Shown: in pieces, positions 7,834 to 16,043 of the stretch | How positions within the stretch are numbered: position 1 is the stretch's first letter | How the letters are laid out: every line of letters begins with the position of its first letter | Assembly (NCBI GenBank): GCA_005777235.1 | Contig: SXND01000022.1 | Span: 1-55,588 of the forward strand | From: Pseudomonadota bacterium | Lineage (GTDB): Bacteria; Tectomicrobia; Entotheonellia; Entotheonellales; Entotheonellaceae | Direction of reading: 5' to 3' | Length of the DNA stretch: 55,588 nt | Made by a program: the position numbers and the translations under genes | The notes under the pieces: generated by a model | What the model saw: only the letters and a program-made list of their open reading frames with translations | Database searches by the model: none | Told to the model about the DNA's origin: nothing

Positions 7834-8802
7834 TCATGGTGTTGCGGGAGCAAGCGTTACTGGCGCGTGAGAAAAAATGCGCCATCTCACGGCCAAAAAG
7901 CTGCCAAGAGCCCCAAAACAGCACTCGACAAGCAAGTATAAGACCCGCATAGCAATCGGCAACATCAGCGCGGTTTGCACGTCGGTAATAGGCTGCAAAA
8001 GCGCGTACATCACGCCTTCGCGGACGCCGATGCCGCCTGGTGTGAGCAGGCTCAGATACCCCGCCACCCAGGAGAAAGAGAGGGCGAAGAGCACGGCGGA
8101 GAGCTGCGACCAGGGCTGCGCCACGCCAAGACCACGGAGTGCATAATGCCCTCCCAAGCTTAAGAAGATCCACTGGCACACATAGATCATCTGCATGCCC
8201 ACGATAAAAGTCGGTGCGAGCGGGAACACGTCGATGGTGTGTGTGACATAGCGCTGGACCCCTCGCACACATGCGGCCATCACGCGGGCACTGGCACAGA
8301 GCAACACCACATTGCCCAGCAGAGCCAGCCCCAACACGACGAGGATTTTTCCCCCAAAGAGCGCCCAATACTCCAGCCCACAGACCGCCCCGATGAGGAC
8401 AGAGGTGAGGATTGCCGTCAGGCTACAGAGGCCATTGATGTAGACGACACGCGCGAGAGGGAGGCCCCGTTGGGAAAACCACGCGACCTGTGCCGTATAG
8501 CTCCACACGGTCCCAGGGAGATATTTCAGCAGAGTGCTCAGATTGAAGAGCACAAATCCCATACAAAAGGAGAGTAGCTTCTGCTGCATAGCACGATTCA
8601 CGCAGGCTTGAAAAAGGACCGCGTCTGTGAGAAAAGCCACCATCGTGCATCCCAAGGCGGCGAGGAGAGATGGCATATGCCATGTATAGGGATAGGTGCG
8701 CAGGATGTCCCAGTGTGCGCTGAGTTTTTCGCCCCAATAGTACCCCACGGCCATCAGGGCAACAATGACCAGCAGCCGGATCAGCGTTTTTCGGGTGACC
8801 AC
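7834..8802 (-). CDS. Flippase-like integral membrane protein (LPG synthase transmembrane-type, UPF0104)
   Basis: A 322-residue protein with about eight hydrophobic segments and the hallmark LTPGGIGVREGV near residue 255, matching the lysylphosphatidylglycerol synthase transmembrane/YbhN family. The family includes proteins that move lipid-linked molecules. There is no C-terminal aminoacyl-transferase domain, so lipid aminoacylation is not expected. The GTG start follows GGGAGG and overlaps the methyltransferase gene by 22 bp, indicating coupling. In this cluster a role in moving a lipid-linked sugar is a reasonable inference. Confidence 0.8.
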   Translation of the reverse strand: MVTRKTLIRLLVIVALMAVGYYWGEKLSAHWDILRTYPYTWHMPSLLAALGCTMVAFLTDAVLFQACVNRAMQQKLLSFCMGFVLFNLSTLLKYLPGTVWSYTAQVAWFSQRGLPLARVVYINGLCSLTAILTSVLIGAVCGLEYWALFGGKILVVLGLALLGNVVLLCASARVMAACVRGVQRYVTHTIDVFPLAPTFIVGMQMIYVCQWIFLSLGGHYALRGLGVAQPWSQLSAVLFALSFSWVAGYLSLLTPGGIGVREGVMYALLQPITDVQTALMLPIAMRVLYLLVECCFGALGSFLAVRWRIFSHAPVTLAPATP

Positions 8803-9629
8803 TCTGCCTCCCTCTGACGCGATGGCGTGGTATGTGAGGACGCTTGTGCTATGACATACCCACGATACAGTGAAGGGAGCGCCAGCGAGCCGCAGGCGCG
8901 ATCCAGCCAGGCGAACAAGCGGAGGCAGACGTCATGCAAAAAAAACTGTGGGCAGTAGGCGAAGAAGCAGGCAAGCGGTACGAGACAGACGGTGGTAAAG
9001 GGTAAGCCGCGTTGGTGACGTACGACCGCCCCGCTCCCCTCCACCAGCATGCGGACGGTTCGGCGCCGAAAAAGATGCGCCGGTGTTGCGGACGGCTTCT
9101 TCCGCAGCGCTCTTTGGACGCAGGTCAGAGGCCCCACAGAGCAGCAAAACCCCAGAAAATCATTCTCAATGAGCAGTAATGTGCCCTCGGGGCGTAGCAA
9201 ACGCACTAAATTCCGCATGGCCTCTTGCAACTGCTGTGTTTCAACATACATGAGGACGGTGACACAGATGATGTAATCGAATGGTCCGATATCCGGCGGG
9301 AGAGCGTCGAGCGACCCTACCAGAGCGTTTTGCAAGGTCGTTTGGCGAAAGAGATCGACGAACGTGGGACTAATATCCACCCCGAGCACTTCCGCATCGG
9401 GACATTGCTGGAGAATCGGTAAGGTCAAGCGTCCAAAGCCACACCCTATGTCTAAGATGCGTAGGTGTGGCTTTGGCACGATGTGCTGCAACAAAAACTG
9501 CGTATGCCACTGATGGAGATGCGCATTCACACGCTCGGGGAGTCCCTGAAACAGGACACTCCGTAATGAGGCCCCATAGAGCTGACTCCGGGCTTCCCAT
9601 GCGGCACGTGTGTCGTGCTCCTCAGCCAT
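8781..9629 (-). CDS. Class I SAM-dependent methyltransferase (glycan cluster)
   Basis: A 282-residue protein with SAM-binding motif I LRILDIGCGFGRLTLPIL near residue 55, an acidic residue closing strand 2 (VLGVDIS), and motif post-II FDYIICVTVLMYVE. A hydrophobic C-terminal part (about residues 190-240) suggests membrane association. Its ATG overlaps the aminotransferase stop as TAATG, so the genes are coupled. It probably methylates a sugar or lipid-linked intermediate made by its neighbours; the substrate is not shown by sequence. Confidence 0.8.
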   Translation of the reverse strand: MAEEHDTRAAWEARSQLYGASLRSVLFQGLPERVNAHLHQWHTQFLLQHIVPKPHLRILDIGCGFGRLTLPILQQCPDAEVLGVDISPTFVDLFRQTTLQNALVGSLDALPPDIGPFDYIICVTVLMYVETQQLQEAMRNLVRLLRPEGTLLLIENDFLGFCCSVGPLTCVQRALRKKPSATPAHLFRRRTVRMLVEGSGAVVRHQRGLPFTTVCLVPLACFFAYCPQFFLHDVCLRLFAWLDRACGSLALPSLYRGYVIAQASSHTTPSRQREAEWSPEKR

Positions 9630-10780
9630 TACAACCCCTCGGATGGCTGCACGGCTGCGGCCAGGGCCGCGCAGACCGTATCGACCTGCGTATCGGTCAT
9701 CGTGGCATAGAGTGGCAGGGTGAGTTCACGAGTCCCCACGGCTTCCGTCTGGGGGAGACGGCCAGGAGGGACGGGATAACGCTGGCGATACAGGCTGAAG
9801 TGATGGATCGGGGGATAATGCATGCTGGTCTGAATGCCTTGCCCAGCAAGCGACTGCATGACATGCGCACGCACCGTTGGATTATCCAGCAAGATGGGCA
9901 GTAAGTGATAGGCCGAAGTTCCTCGGTGTGCCTGAAAGGGCACCGTCACGCCAGGGATAGCTCGTAACTGCTGCTGATAACGTGCGGTCAGGCGCTGCCG
10001 CCGCTGCGCATTGTCGGCGAGTTTGTGGAGCTGCACGAGGCCAAGAGCCGTGTTGATCTCGGTCGTGCGATAGTTAAAACCTAAGTCAACGACATCATAG
10101 CCTGAGGCATGCCCACGATGGCGATCCCAGGTGAGAGAGGTCATGCCGTGGGAGCGTAGGCGTCGGACACGTTGATAGACATCGTGTCGTGCGGTCGTCA
10201 ACATGCCACCTTCGCCGGTCGTCATATTTTTATTGGCAAAGAAGCTGAAACAGCCGGCATCGCCGAAACTGCCGAGGGCACGCCCATCTAACCGGGCGCC
10301 AGGGGCGTGCGCGGCATCCTCGATCACAGCGATTGAGCGGCCAGCCAGCACAGTCGCAATCGCGGCCATATCGACGGCATACCCACCATAGTGCACAACA
10401 ATGACGGCTTTGGTGGCTGGGGTGAGAGCGCGTGCAATGGCTGCGGGGTCAATCGAAAAATCGTCCGGCGACGTGATATCGACGAAGACAGGAGTCGCAC
10501 CGACATAGAGGACGGCATTGACGGAGGCCACAAAGGTCAAGGAGGGAACGATTACCTCATCGCCAGGCCCAATATCCAAAGCGGCGAGCGCCAGATGGAG
10601 TGCCGCGGTACCACTCGACACCGCTACCGCATAGGGCACGTCAATAAGGGCAGCAAACTGCTGTTCAAACGTCTCTGTGACCTGCCCCATGCTCAGCCAT
10701 TTGGAGGTCAAGACCTCCTGTACAGCCTGATGCTCTTCCGGACCAAAGTCGATATCTGCCAGCGGAATCTGCCATGCCAT
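9629..10780 (-). CDS. DegT/DnrJ/EryC1/StrS-family sugar aminotransferase
   Basis: A 383-residue PLP enzyme of the fold-type I family that converts nucleotide-linked keto sugars to amino sugars. Visible marks are AVSSGTAALHLAL near residue 54, VIEDAAHAPGA near 152 and the PLP lysine K184 in FFANKNMTTGEGG. The ATG start has GGAGG upstream. It overlaps the next gene by one base. With the GT4 and GT2 genes it implies an amino-sugar-containing surface glycan. The sugar cannot be identified, since no dehydratase or epimerase is visible in the window. Confidence 0.9.
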   Translation of the reverse strand: MAWQIPLADIDFGPEEHQAVQEVLTSKWLSMGQVTETFEQQFAALIDVPYAVAVSSGTAALHLALAALDIGPGDEVIVPSLTFVASVNAVLYVGATPVFVDITSPDDFSIDPAAIARALTPATKAVIVVHYGGYAVDMAAIATVLAGRSIAVIEDAAHAPGARLDGRALGSFGDAGCFSFFANKNMTTGEGGMLTTARHDVYQRVRRLRSHGMTSLTWDRHRGHASGYDVVDLGFNYRTTEINTALGLVQLHKLADNAQRRQRLTARYQQQLRAIPGVTVPFQAHRGTSAYHLLPILLDNPTVRAHVMQSLAGQGIQTSMHYPPIHHFSLYRQRYPVPPGRLPQTEAVGTRELTLPLYATMTDTQVDTVCAALAAAVQPSEGL

Positions 10781-10870
10781 ATACTCCTCCCATTCATGAT
10801 CGAGTCAGACACCGGCGCAGCGCTTATAGACGCCGCCGGTGACGCCCCATCACGCGCTCTGTGTCGAGCG

Positions 10871-11824
10871 TTACCTGAGATGCTTGTTATAATCCATGTC
10901 AAAGAACATGGCGAAAAACAGTGCTTGGAGACCGGAAATTAGTAAAAACACCGCAAAAAGCGCGCTCGTCGTGGCGACGGTCCCAATAAACACACGGTAC
11001 CAAAAGAGATAGGCTCCAAACAGACATCCTGCCGGAAAAAGGGTCAAACCCATGGCGTAAAAGAAGACGAGCGGGTGAAAGTCCCGAATAATATATTTGT
11101 CCTTCAGGCGCCAGCCGAACCCCCGGAGCAAGAGCCAAGAAATCGTTGGAATGACTGTGCGGAGGCGGATCCCTGAACGCTCACCGATATTATAGACAGG
11201 TCGGACGGAAATATCACGGACACGAAAATTGCCGACGTTGAGTTTGATTAAGATGTCATTCGGCATTCCATAGCGTTTATAGATGCCATCAAGGTCTAAG
11301 CGTTGCAAGGCCGTACGGGAAATCACGGTATAACCGCTCTGTGAGTCAGCAATATGCCAGTAGCCTGAAGCAATTTTGGTGAGTAACGAGAGAGCGGAGT
11401 TCCCCAGATACCGTGTATGGGGGATCATCTGCCAGGATTCGCCGCGGAAGAGGCGATTACCCTTGGCATAATCCGTTTCCTTACACGCCACAGGGGCGAC
11501 AAGACGCTCCAAATCATCGGGATGCATTTGGCCATCACCGGCCATCACGGCCACCATGTCACTCTGCCGCACGAGAGCCTGCTTATAGCCAGTCACAATG
11601 GCGGCGCCAACGCCCTGGTTATGCGCATGCTCGACGAGCACCAGACGAGGCCCCATCCCCGTCTTATAGGACGCGACAATGGCCGCGGTGTGGTCCGTAC
11701 TCGCATCATCGACGACGATGACGAGATCCACAAAGTCTGGCATCGTGTCGAGCACCTGGCCAATCAGTTGTTCTTCATTATGCGCTGGCACAACCACGGC
11801 GACGGTTTGACCGTTGTACACCAC
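10871..11824 (-). CDS. Family 2 glycosyltransferase with C-terminal membrane segments
   Basis: A 317-residue protein with a GT-A core: VVPAHNEE near residue 10, the metal-binding DDAST near 38, and AGDGQMHPDDL near 95. Two hydrophobic segments follow near residues 230-255 and 270-300. This layout is that of polyprenyl-phosphate sugar synthases (dolichol-phosphate mannosyltransferase-like), which supply lipid-linked single sugars to membrane glycosyltransferases. It starts 12 bp after the DUF2723-TPR gene with GAGGAG upstream. A donor role for that neighbour is an attractive inference. Confidence 0.87.
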   Translation of the reverse strand: MVYNGQTVAVVVPAHNEEQLIGQVLDTMPDFVDLVIVVDDASTDHTAAIVASYKTGMGPRLVLVEHAHNQGVGAAIVTGYKQALVRQSDMVAVMAGDGQMHPDDLERLVAPVACKETDYAKGNRLFRGESWQMIPHTRYLGNSALSLLTKIASGYWHIADSQSGYTVISRTALQRLDLDGIYKRYGMPNDILIKLNVGNFRVRDISVRPVYNIGERSGIRLRTVIPTISWLLLRGFGWRLKDKYIIRDFHPLVFFYAMGLTLFPAGCLFGAYLFWYRVFIGTVATTSALFAVFLLISGLQALFFAMFFDMDYNKHLR

Positions 11825-11836
11825 CTACTCCTCGCA

Positions 11837-14047
11837 TTACGGGGTTGGGGGCACCACCTGCCCCTGGTTTTCGAGTTGTTGTATGCGCTCTTGGAGCATG
11901 GAGATCTTGTGCTGTATCTGGGTGTTCGCTGCATGACTCATCACCTGCTGCTGGTAGTATTGTAGGGCCAGCCGTAAGGTATCCAAGGCGAACGGTATAC
12001 GATTGAGGGCCACATAGGTTTCCGCGAGCTTCTCATACGTCTCGCCATGAGCGCCACCAAAGTTGAGGGCGCGCTGAAAAAAAGAGGTGGCCTGCAGCAT
12101 GTCTCCCTGAAGCGCGAGGAGTAAACCCATATTTCTGTTGATGACTGGCCCAATAGGGTCTTGAGCATAGGCACGGTTGAGGTAGTCCAGAGCCTTGGTC
12201 GGGTGGCCTTGCTCCAGAAGAAAACCACCGTAGTTATTGTTGACCGTTTGCTCATGAGGTCGTATAGAGAGAGCCGTGTGAAAGGTTGAGTACGCTGCTC
12301 GGACAGCACCTACCTGACGAAAATAGGTAGCAATAATATTGAGCTTATTGGCTAGAAAGTAGGTGGTAAAATCTTCAAGCGCTCCCTGTAAGATACGATT
12401 GGTAGCCTGGGAGACTAATTTTTCATGGGTACGTAAGAAGGCTGGCGTGTGTTCGATCTTCTTAAAAGGATCAAAGGCGAATAGCAAGCCTTGTGGCAGG
12501 AAATGTTCTGTGAAATACATCTGATATTGGGTCTCGGGATCCCAAAACAACGGATGCTGCTCGGCGTTCAGCTGTGCGAACCGCCAGAAATACTGCCCAG
12601 TCGATACTGTAATGGAATGCGGACTGGTCACCTGTTGAATATTGGGGAAGCGTGTAGGTGAGATCAGTGAAAAATACCGCGGGGCAAAGACCGCGCCCTG
12701 TAAGATAAAGGTCAGATCTGGACGTTGTCGCTCGATGGCCTGGAGGTAGAGCAGTGGAAACCACGCATACTGACAGAAGAGGATTGCATCGGGCGGGAGT
12801 TGGTCGAGCAGCACTTTGCCATACAGCTCTGCCGCATAATTGGTCGCTTTACTGGCCGTCGGGGCATGGCGCACCAGCGTTTGGCTCACTGTGAGGGCCA
12901 GCGCACCGAGGAAAAGCGTATAGAGCGCCACGCGTGGCACGCGAATCGTATGCCGTTGATAGGCATGGTGCAGCCCGCTCAGACAGGCGTGTGTTCCCAG
13001 GCCAATCCACAGAGTAAAAATCACAAAAGACGGGATAAACCCCCAGGCCGTATCCCCCCATCCGCGGAGAAAAAACAGGGTGTGTCCAGCCCAGGCCAGG
13101 GTCAGCAATACGGCGAGCGGCTTATCACGGCGCCAACAACTCAGAAAGCCTAGGCACCCTAAGACCACCCCAAACGTGGAAAACTCATTCACGAGGTGGG
13201 TAACATACCTTGAGAGCTGATAGGGCATCTGGTACCAAAATATCGCAGTCACGGCTGCGCCATCCTTCTTATCAGTGATGTGCCCCCAAAATTGTTGCCA
13301 GGTCTGGGGCTCGCCCCAATTAAAGACCGGCTCCGTGAGGGAACGCAGCGGTAGATAGAGGTAGGTCGCAAAACCTAAAAGAAAGAAAAACCCCAGAAAT
13401 GCGAGGGCACGGCTGCGGAACAGGCGCGGCATGGCCAGTACCCAAAAGCCCAGGAAGGCCGGGAGGAACACCGCCATGGTGGCATGCACCCCAGCGCTTA
13501 AACCATAGAGAAAGGCGAAGGACCAACAGTAGCGCTGTTGCATGAGAGGTGTCGCGTGACGGGCGGTGACGAGCAGGAGTAACAGCAGGACGAAACACCA
13601 CGTTTGCAGGCTATACACCTCAGCGACCTCTGACAGACGCCAGAAGGACTCTGAGACCAAGAGCAAGAGCACGCCACTCGCGGTCGCCAGTGAGCGTATC
13701 GGCACCGAGGATGGGACGCCAGACCCGTCTAGCAAGCGCCACAAGAGTCGACCCATGACGACCAGGCTGAGCACCGACGCAAGGGCAGAACAGACGTTGA
13801 CACGCAGGGCGACACTGCCGAGAGGGAGAAACGTGGCAATCTTGACAGCCAGGGAATACGTCGGAGAGCCCGCCGGATGGCCAATACCCAACGTCCAGGG
13901 TATCGTCACGAACTCTGGAGAGTCAAACCAGGATATGCTCGGACACAGACCGTAAATATACAGCAGGCTCGCCAGAATGAATAGACCTACAGAGCCAAGA
14001 AGAGCCCCTGCCCCAGGCAGTCCAGATAGTATAGATTTTCTAGGCAA
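11837..14047 (-). CDS. DUF2723 GT-C-type membrane protein with C-terminal TPR repeats
   Basis: A 736-residue protein. The N-terminal ~450 residues hold about ten transmembrane segments with SWFDSPEFVTIPWTLGIGHP near residue 39. That acidic loop after the first helix is typical of GT-C glycosyltransferases of the DUF2723 group. Residues about 570-690 are TPR-like (PHEQTVNNNYGGFLLEQG and similar units), and the last ~40 residues look coiled-coil. The start is TTG 14047 with GAGGAG about eight bases upstream. DUF2723 proteins are thought to transfer sugars from lipid carriers on the outer face of the membrane. TPRs could recruit a protein acceptor, as in TMTC-type O-mannosyltransferases. Confidence 0.8.
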   Translation of the reverse strand: MPRKSILSGLPGAGALLGSVGLFILASLLYIYGLCPSISWFDSPEFVTIPWTLGIGHPAGSPTYSLAVKIATFLPLGSVALRVNVCSALASVLSLVVMGRLLWRLLDGSGVPSSVPIRSLATASGVLLLLVSESFWRLSEVAEVYSLQTWCFVLLLLLLVTARHATPLMQQRYCWSFAFLYGLSAGVHATMAVFLPAFLGFWVLAMPRLFRSRALAFLGFFFLLGFATYLYLPLRSLTEPVFNWGEPQTWQQFWGHITDKKDGAAVTAIFWYQMPYQLSRYVTHLVNEFSTFGVVLGCLGFLSCWRRDKPLAVLLTLAWAGHTLFFLRGWGDTAWGFIPSFVIFTLWIGLGTHACLSGLHHAYQRHTIRVPRVALYTLFLGALALTVSQTLVRHAPTASKATNYAAELYGKVLLDQLPPDAILFCQYAWFPLLYLQAIERQRPDLTFILQGAVFAPRYFSLISPTRFPNIQQVTSPHSITVSTGQYFWRFAQLNAEQHPLFWDPETQYQMYFTEHFLPQGLLFAFDPFKKIEHTPAFLRTHEKLVSQATNRILQGALEDFTTYFLANKLNIIATYFRQVGAVRAAYSTFHTALSIRPHEQTVNNNYGGFLLEQGHPTKALDYLNRAYAQDPIGPVINRNMGLLLALQGDMLQATSFFQRALNFGGAHGETYEKLAETYVALNRIPFALDTLRLALQYYQQQVMSHAANTQIQHKISMLQERIQQLENQGQVVPPTP

Positions 14048-14158
14048 CAGCGTGGCTCCTCACACGTTAGAAGACGCTCGCCTGCGTCAAACGCTACAAC
14101 GTGACCGTGCTATCCCTTGCCCCATCTTCCCTGCTGAGACAGCCATGGCAGCCTACGC

Positions 14159-14189
14159 AAAAAATGAAGGGAGAGAGTACCTCTCTCCC
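14159..14189 (-). terminator. Rho-independent terminator of the pilin gene
   Basis: On the minus strand GGGAGAGAG and CTCTCTCCC (14169-14189) form a perfect 9-bp stem with a 3-base loop, followed by a T-rich run (14159-14164). It lies about 70 bp beyond the pilin stop and insulates the pilin from the glycan cluster. Confidence 0.85.
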
Positions 14190-14256
14190 CCTGCAGATGA
14201 AGGCTGTATCTTCTAGCCTGTGAGACGACAGCTCAAGCCATCGTGTCTGTCACACA

Positions 14257-14748
14257 TTAACAGGTTGTCGCGGCGAGCGCCGTGCCTGACGGGCACCGCG
14301 TGATCCCTTCCGGAGCGATACGCAGCACAGCCCCGGCATAGCCAGCTGCCGGGATGCCATTTACCGTAGCCCAGATCGCATACGAATCATTGGTACCGTC
14401 ACCATCCGTGTCCAGAACCGAGTAATGGGAATACGCTATACCCATCTCTGCCGCGGTGGCTTTGAGCGTCGCGCCATTCGCATTGGCAAGCGTTACCAGG
14501 TTCGCATAGCTAGCCACGGAAGCACCAGCTGGGAACAGGTTATCCAGACTATCAGCCGCAAACGACGCAAACGCCGCACGCACACTTTCACCAGTCCCTA
14601 CACCAGCCGCAATACGGCTTTTGTTCCGATAGTTGATGAAATTCGGGACGGCAATCGCTGCCAGGATACCAATAATAGCCACGACAATCATCAACTCAAT
14701 GAGGGTAAAACCTGACTCACGTTTGTTCAGACGACTATGCATCTGCAT
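14257..14748 (-). CDS. pilA: Type IV major pilin-like protein
   Basis: A 163-residue prepilin. The leader MQMHSRLNKRESG is cut before F in G/FTLIELMIVVAIIGILAA, with glutamate at mature position 5, the class III signature recognised by prepilin peptidase. The N-terminal helix continues with IAVPNFINYRNKSRIAAG. Two cysteines near the end (C152 and C163) can form the disulfide-bonded D-region loop. ATG 14748 has AGGAGA upstream; the longer frame to 14826 is disfavoured. The gene stands alone with its own terminator. It likely forms pili or a pseudopilus, but no assembly ATPase or platform gene is in the window. Confidence 0.93.
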   Translation of the reverse strand: MQMHSRLNKRESGFTLIELMIVVAIIGILAAIAVPNFINYRNKSRIAAGVGTGESVRAAFASFAADSLDNLFPAGASVASYANLVTLANANGATLKATAAEMGIAYSHYSVLDTDGDGTNDSYAIWATVNGIPAAGYAGAVLRIAPEGITRCPSGTALAATTC

Positions 14749-15593
14749 GTATCCATCTCCTATGGTAGAAATTTGTATGGAATAAAAAAACACTCTACAT
14801 ACTAGCCAATATTCTGTAATCGGCACCTCCTGTCCATACTGTATACTGCGAGACCCTCATCAAGACCATCAGTGGTCCTTGTATTCTCGCTCCAAGCCAG
14901 ACAAATATACTTCATCTACAGTGCATCATATCTCGCAAATATGCTAAGAGTGCGTTGCTCCTACCCCCCATCTACTCCCACACTCTGAACGTCCCTGGCA
15001 CAGTAGAACTTCCTCCACAATCTTGCCTGGCACAGAGGCTCACCATCGTCTATCGTTCTGCCTTATCGGATGTCATCTTCTCTTACTTAAGCCCTGTGGA
15101 AGACTTTTTTCCACAGGAGCCATGTATTATCCTAAAGGATACAAAAATGGTGGCAACTTTGCAATGTGAGGAATAGCACAACGACATAGCGTGTACCACC
15201 AGCCTGGATGTGGCTCTGCCTCAGAGCCATCGCGTGGCGCGCCATACGCCAACATAGCGCTCCCTCTCGTGCTGGAGGAGAGACGCCATGGCACACGACA
15301 TCCGGGTATGCTGTCCCCTTCCCAACGTTACACGGCAATGGAAGGGACCGTTCTCGAGGAGGACACCGCATGAGATGAGAGTGTGGAGCATCGTTTCGAC
15401 GAAGGATAGCACACGGGCATACACCAATCATCTCCAGGCAGTGCTACGTCAGATGTCTATCCTCTGGTGCGAGCCAACGCCAAGACCTGAGATAAGGAAT
15501 GCTGCCTCCTGCACGAGCCCTACACGTCGTTGCCGCAATGGCGGCGGAAGAGCAGCCAGAAACGTGGGCAAGCATGTGGAGTCCATCCGCTGC
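14749..15593. other. Gene-free stretch between pilin and pgpA
   Basis: About 845 bp in which no frame shows a recognisable protein or a well-placed ribosome site. It must hold the pilin promoter, but I could not find a convincing sigma-54 (-24/-12) or sigma-70 pair. A T-rich tract lies about 30 bp upstream of the pilin start. The one clear structure is the hairpin at 15093-15117. Confidence 0.6.
15093..15117. repeat. Isolated 9-bp inverted repeat
   Basis: CCTGTGGAA and TTCCACAGG are perfect inverted arms around a 7-base loop GACTTTT. The symmetry would suit a regulator-binding site or an RNA hairpin. No gene start lies close by. Confidence 0.6.
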
Positions 15594-16043
15594 TCAGTCT
15601 CCCCACCCCACGAGGAAGAGCCGGAGGCAGCTCTGGGCCAACAGACCGGCAAGCACATCATCGAGCATAATACCCCATCCACCTGGGAGCAGTTCCAAAC
15701 GGGGCCATGGCTTGGTAATATCGAATAGACGAAAAAGCAGAAAACCGAGCCCGACTGGAAGTAATGAGACCGGCACCGCATAGTAGGTGAGCAGTATCCC
15801 GACAATCTCGTCTATGACGATGGGCGCAGCATCTTTACGTCCTAAAAGCTGTTCGGCCTCCCCTGCAACCCAGATGCCGAGCGCTCCACTCACAAGCAAG
15901 AGCAGCCCATAGAGCCAAGATGGCAAAGCGGCCCAGCACACAAAGAGCAGGAGTCCAACCAGCGAGCCCCACGTCCCTGGGGCAAGAGGGAGATAGCCAC
16001 TATACCCTCCGGTCGCCAGCCAGAGAATTAGATGGTTTTTGAT
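15594..16043 (-). CDS. pgpA: Phosphatidylglycerophosphatase A, non-canonical start
   Basis: Removes phosphate from phosphatidylglycerophosphate to give phosphatidylglycerol. The family motifs are in one frame: LATGGYSGYLPLAPGTWGS near the N-terminus, VIDEIVG mid-protein and GIMLDDVLAG near the end, with hydrophobic segments. The nearest canonical start (GTG 15941) would delete the conserved N-terminal motif. Between the upstream in-frame TGA (16077-16079) and that motif there is no ATG, GTG or TTG. AAGGAG at 16052-16057 lies eight bases before an ATC codon at 16043, which is taken as the start, giving 149 residues and a 16-bp overlap with dxr. An ATT start at 16028 or a slip from the dxr frame are alternatives. 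Confidence 0.75.
   Translation of the reverse strand: MKNHLILWLATGGYSGYLPLAPGTWGSLVGLLLFVCWAALPSWLYGLLLLVSGALGIWVAGEAEQLLGRKDAAPIVIDEIVGILLTYYAVPVSLLPVGLGFLLFRLFDITKPWPRLELLPGGWGIMLDDVLAGLLAQSCLRLFLVGWGD

Noticed and set aside
14749..15200. Sigma-54 promoter for the pilin
   Set aside because: TGGCAACTTTGCA near 15152 looks similar, but the GG-GC spacing is wrong and it faces away from the pilin.
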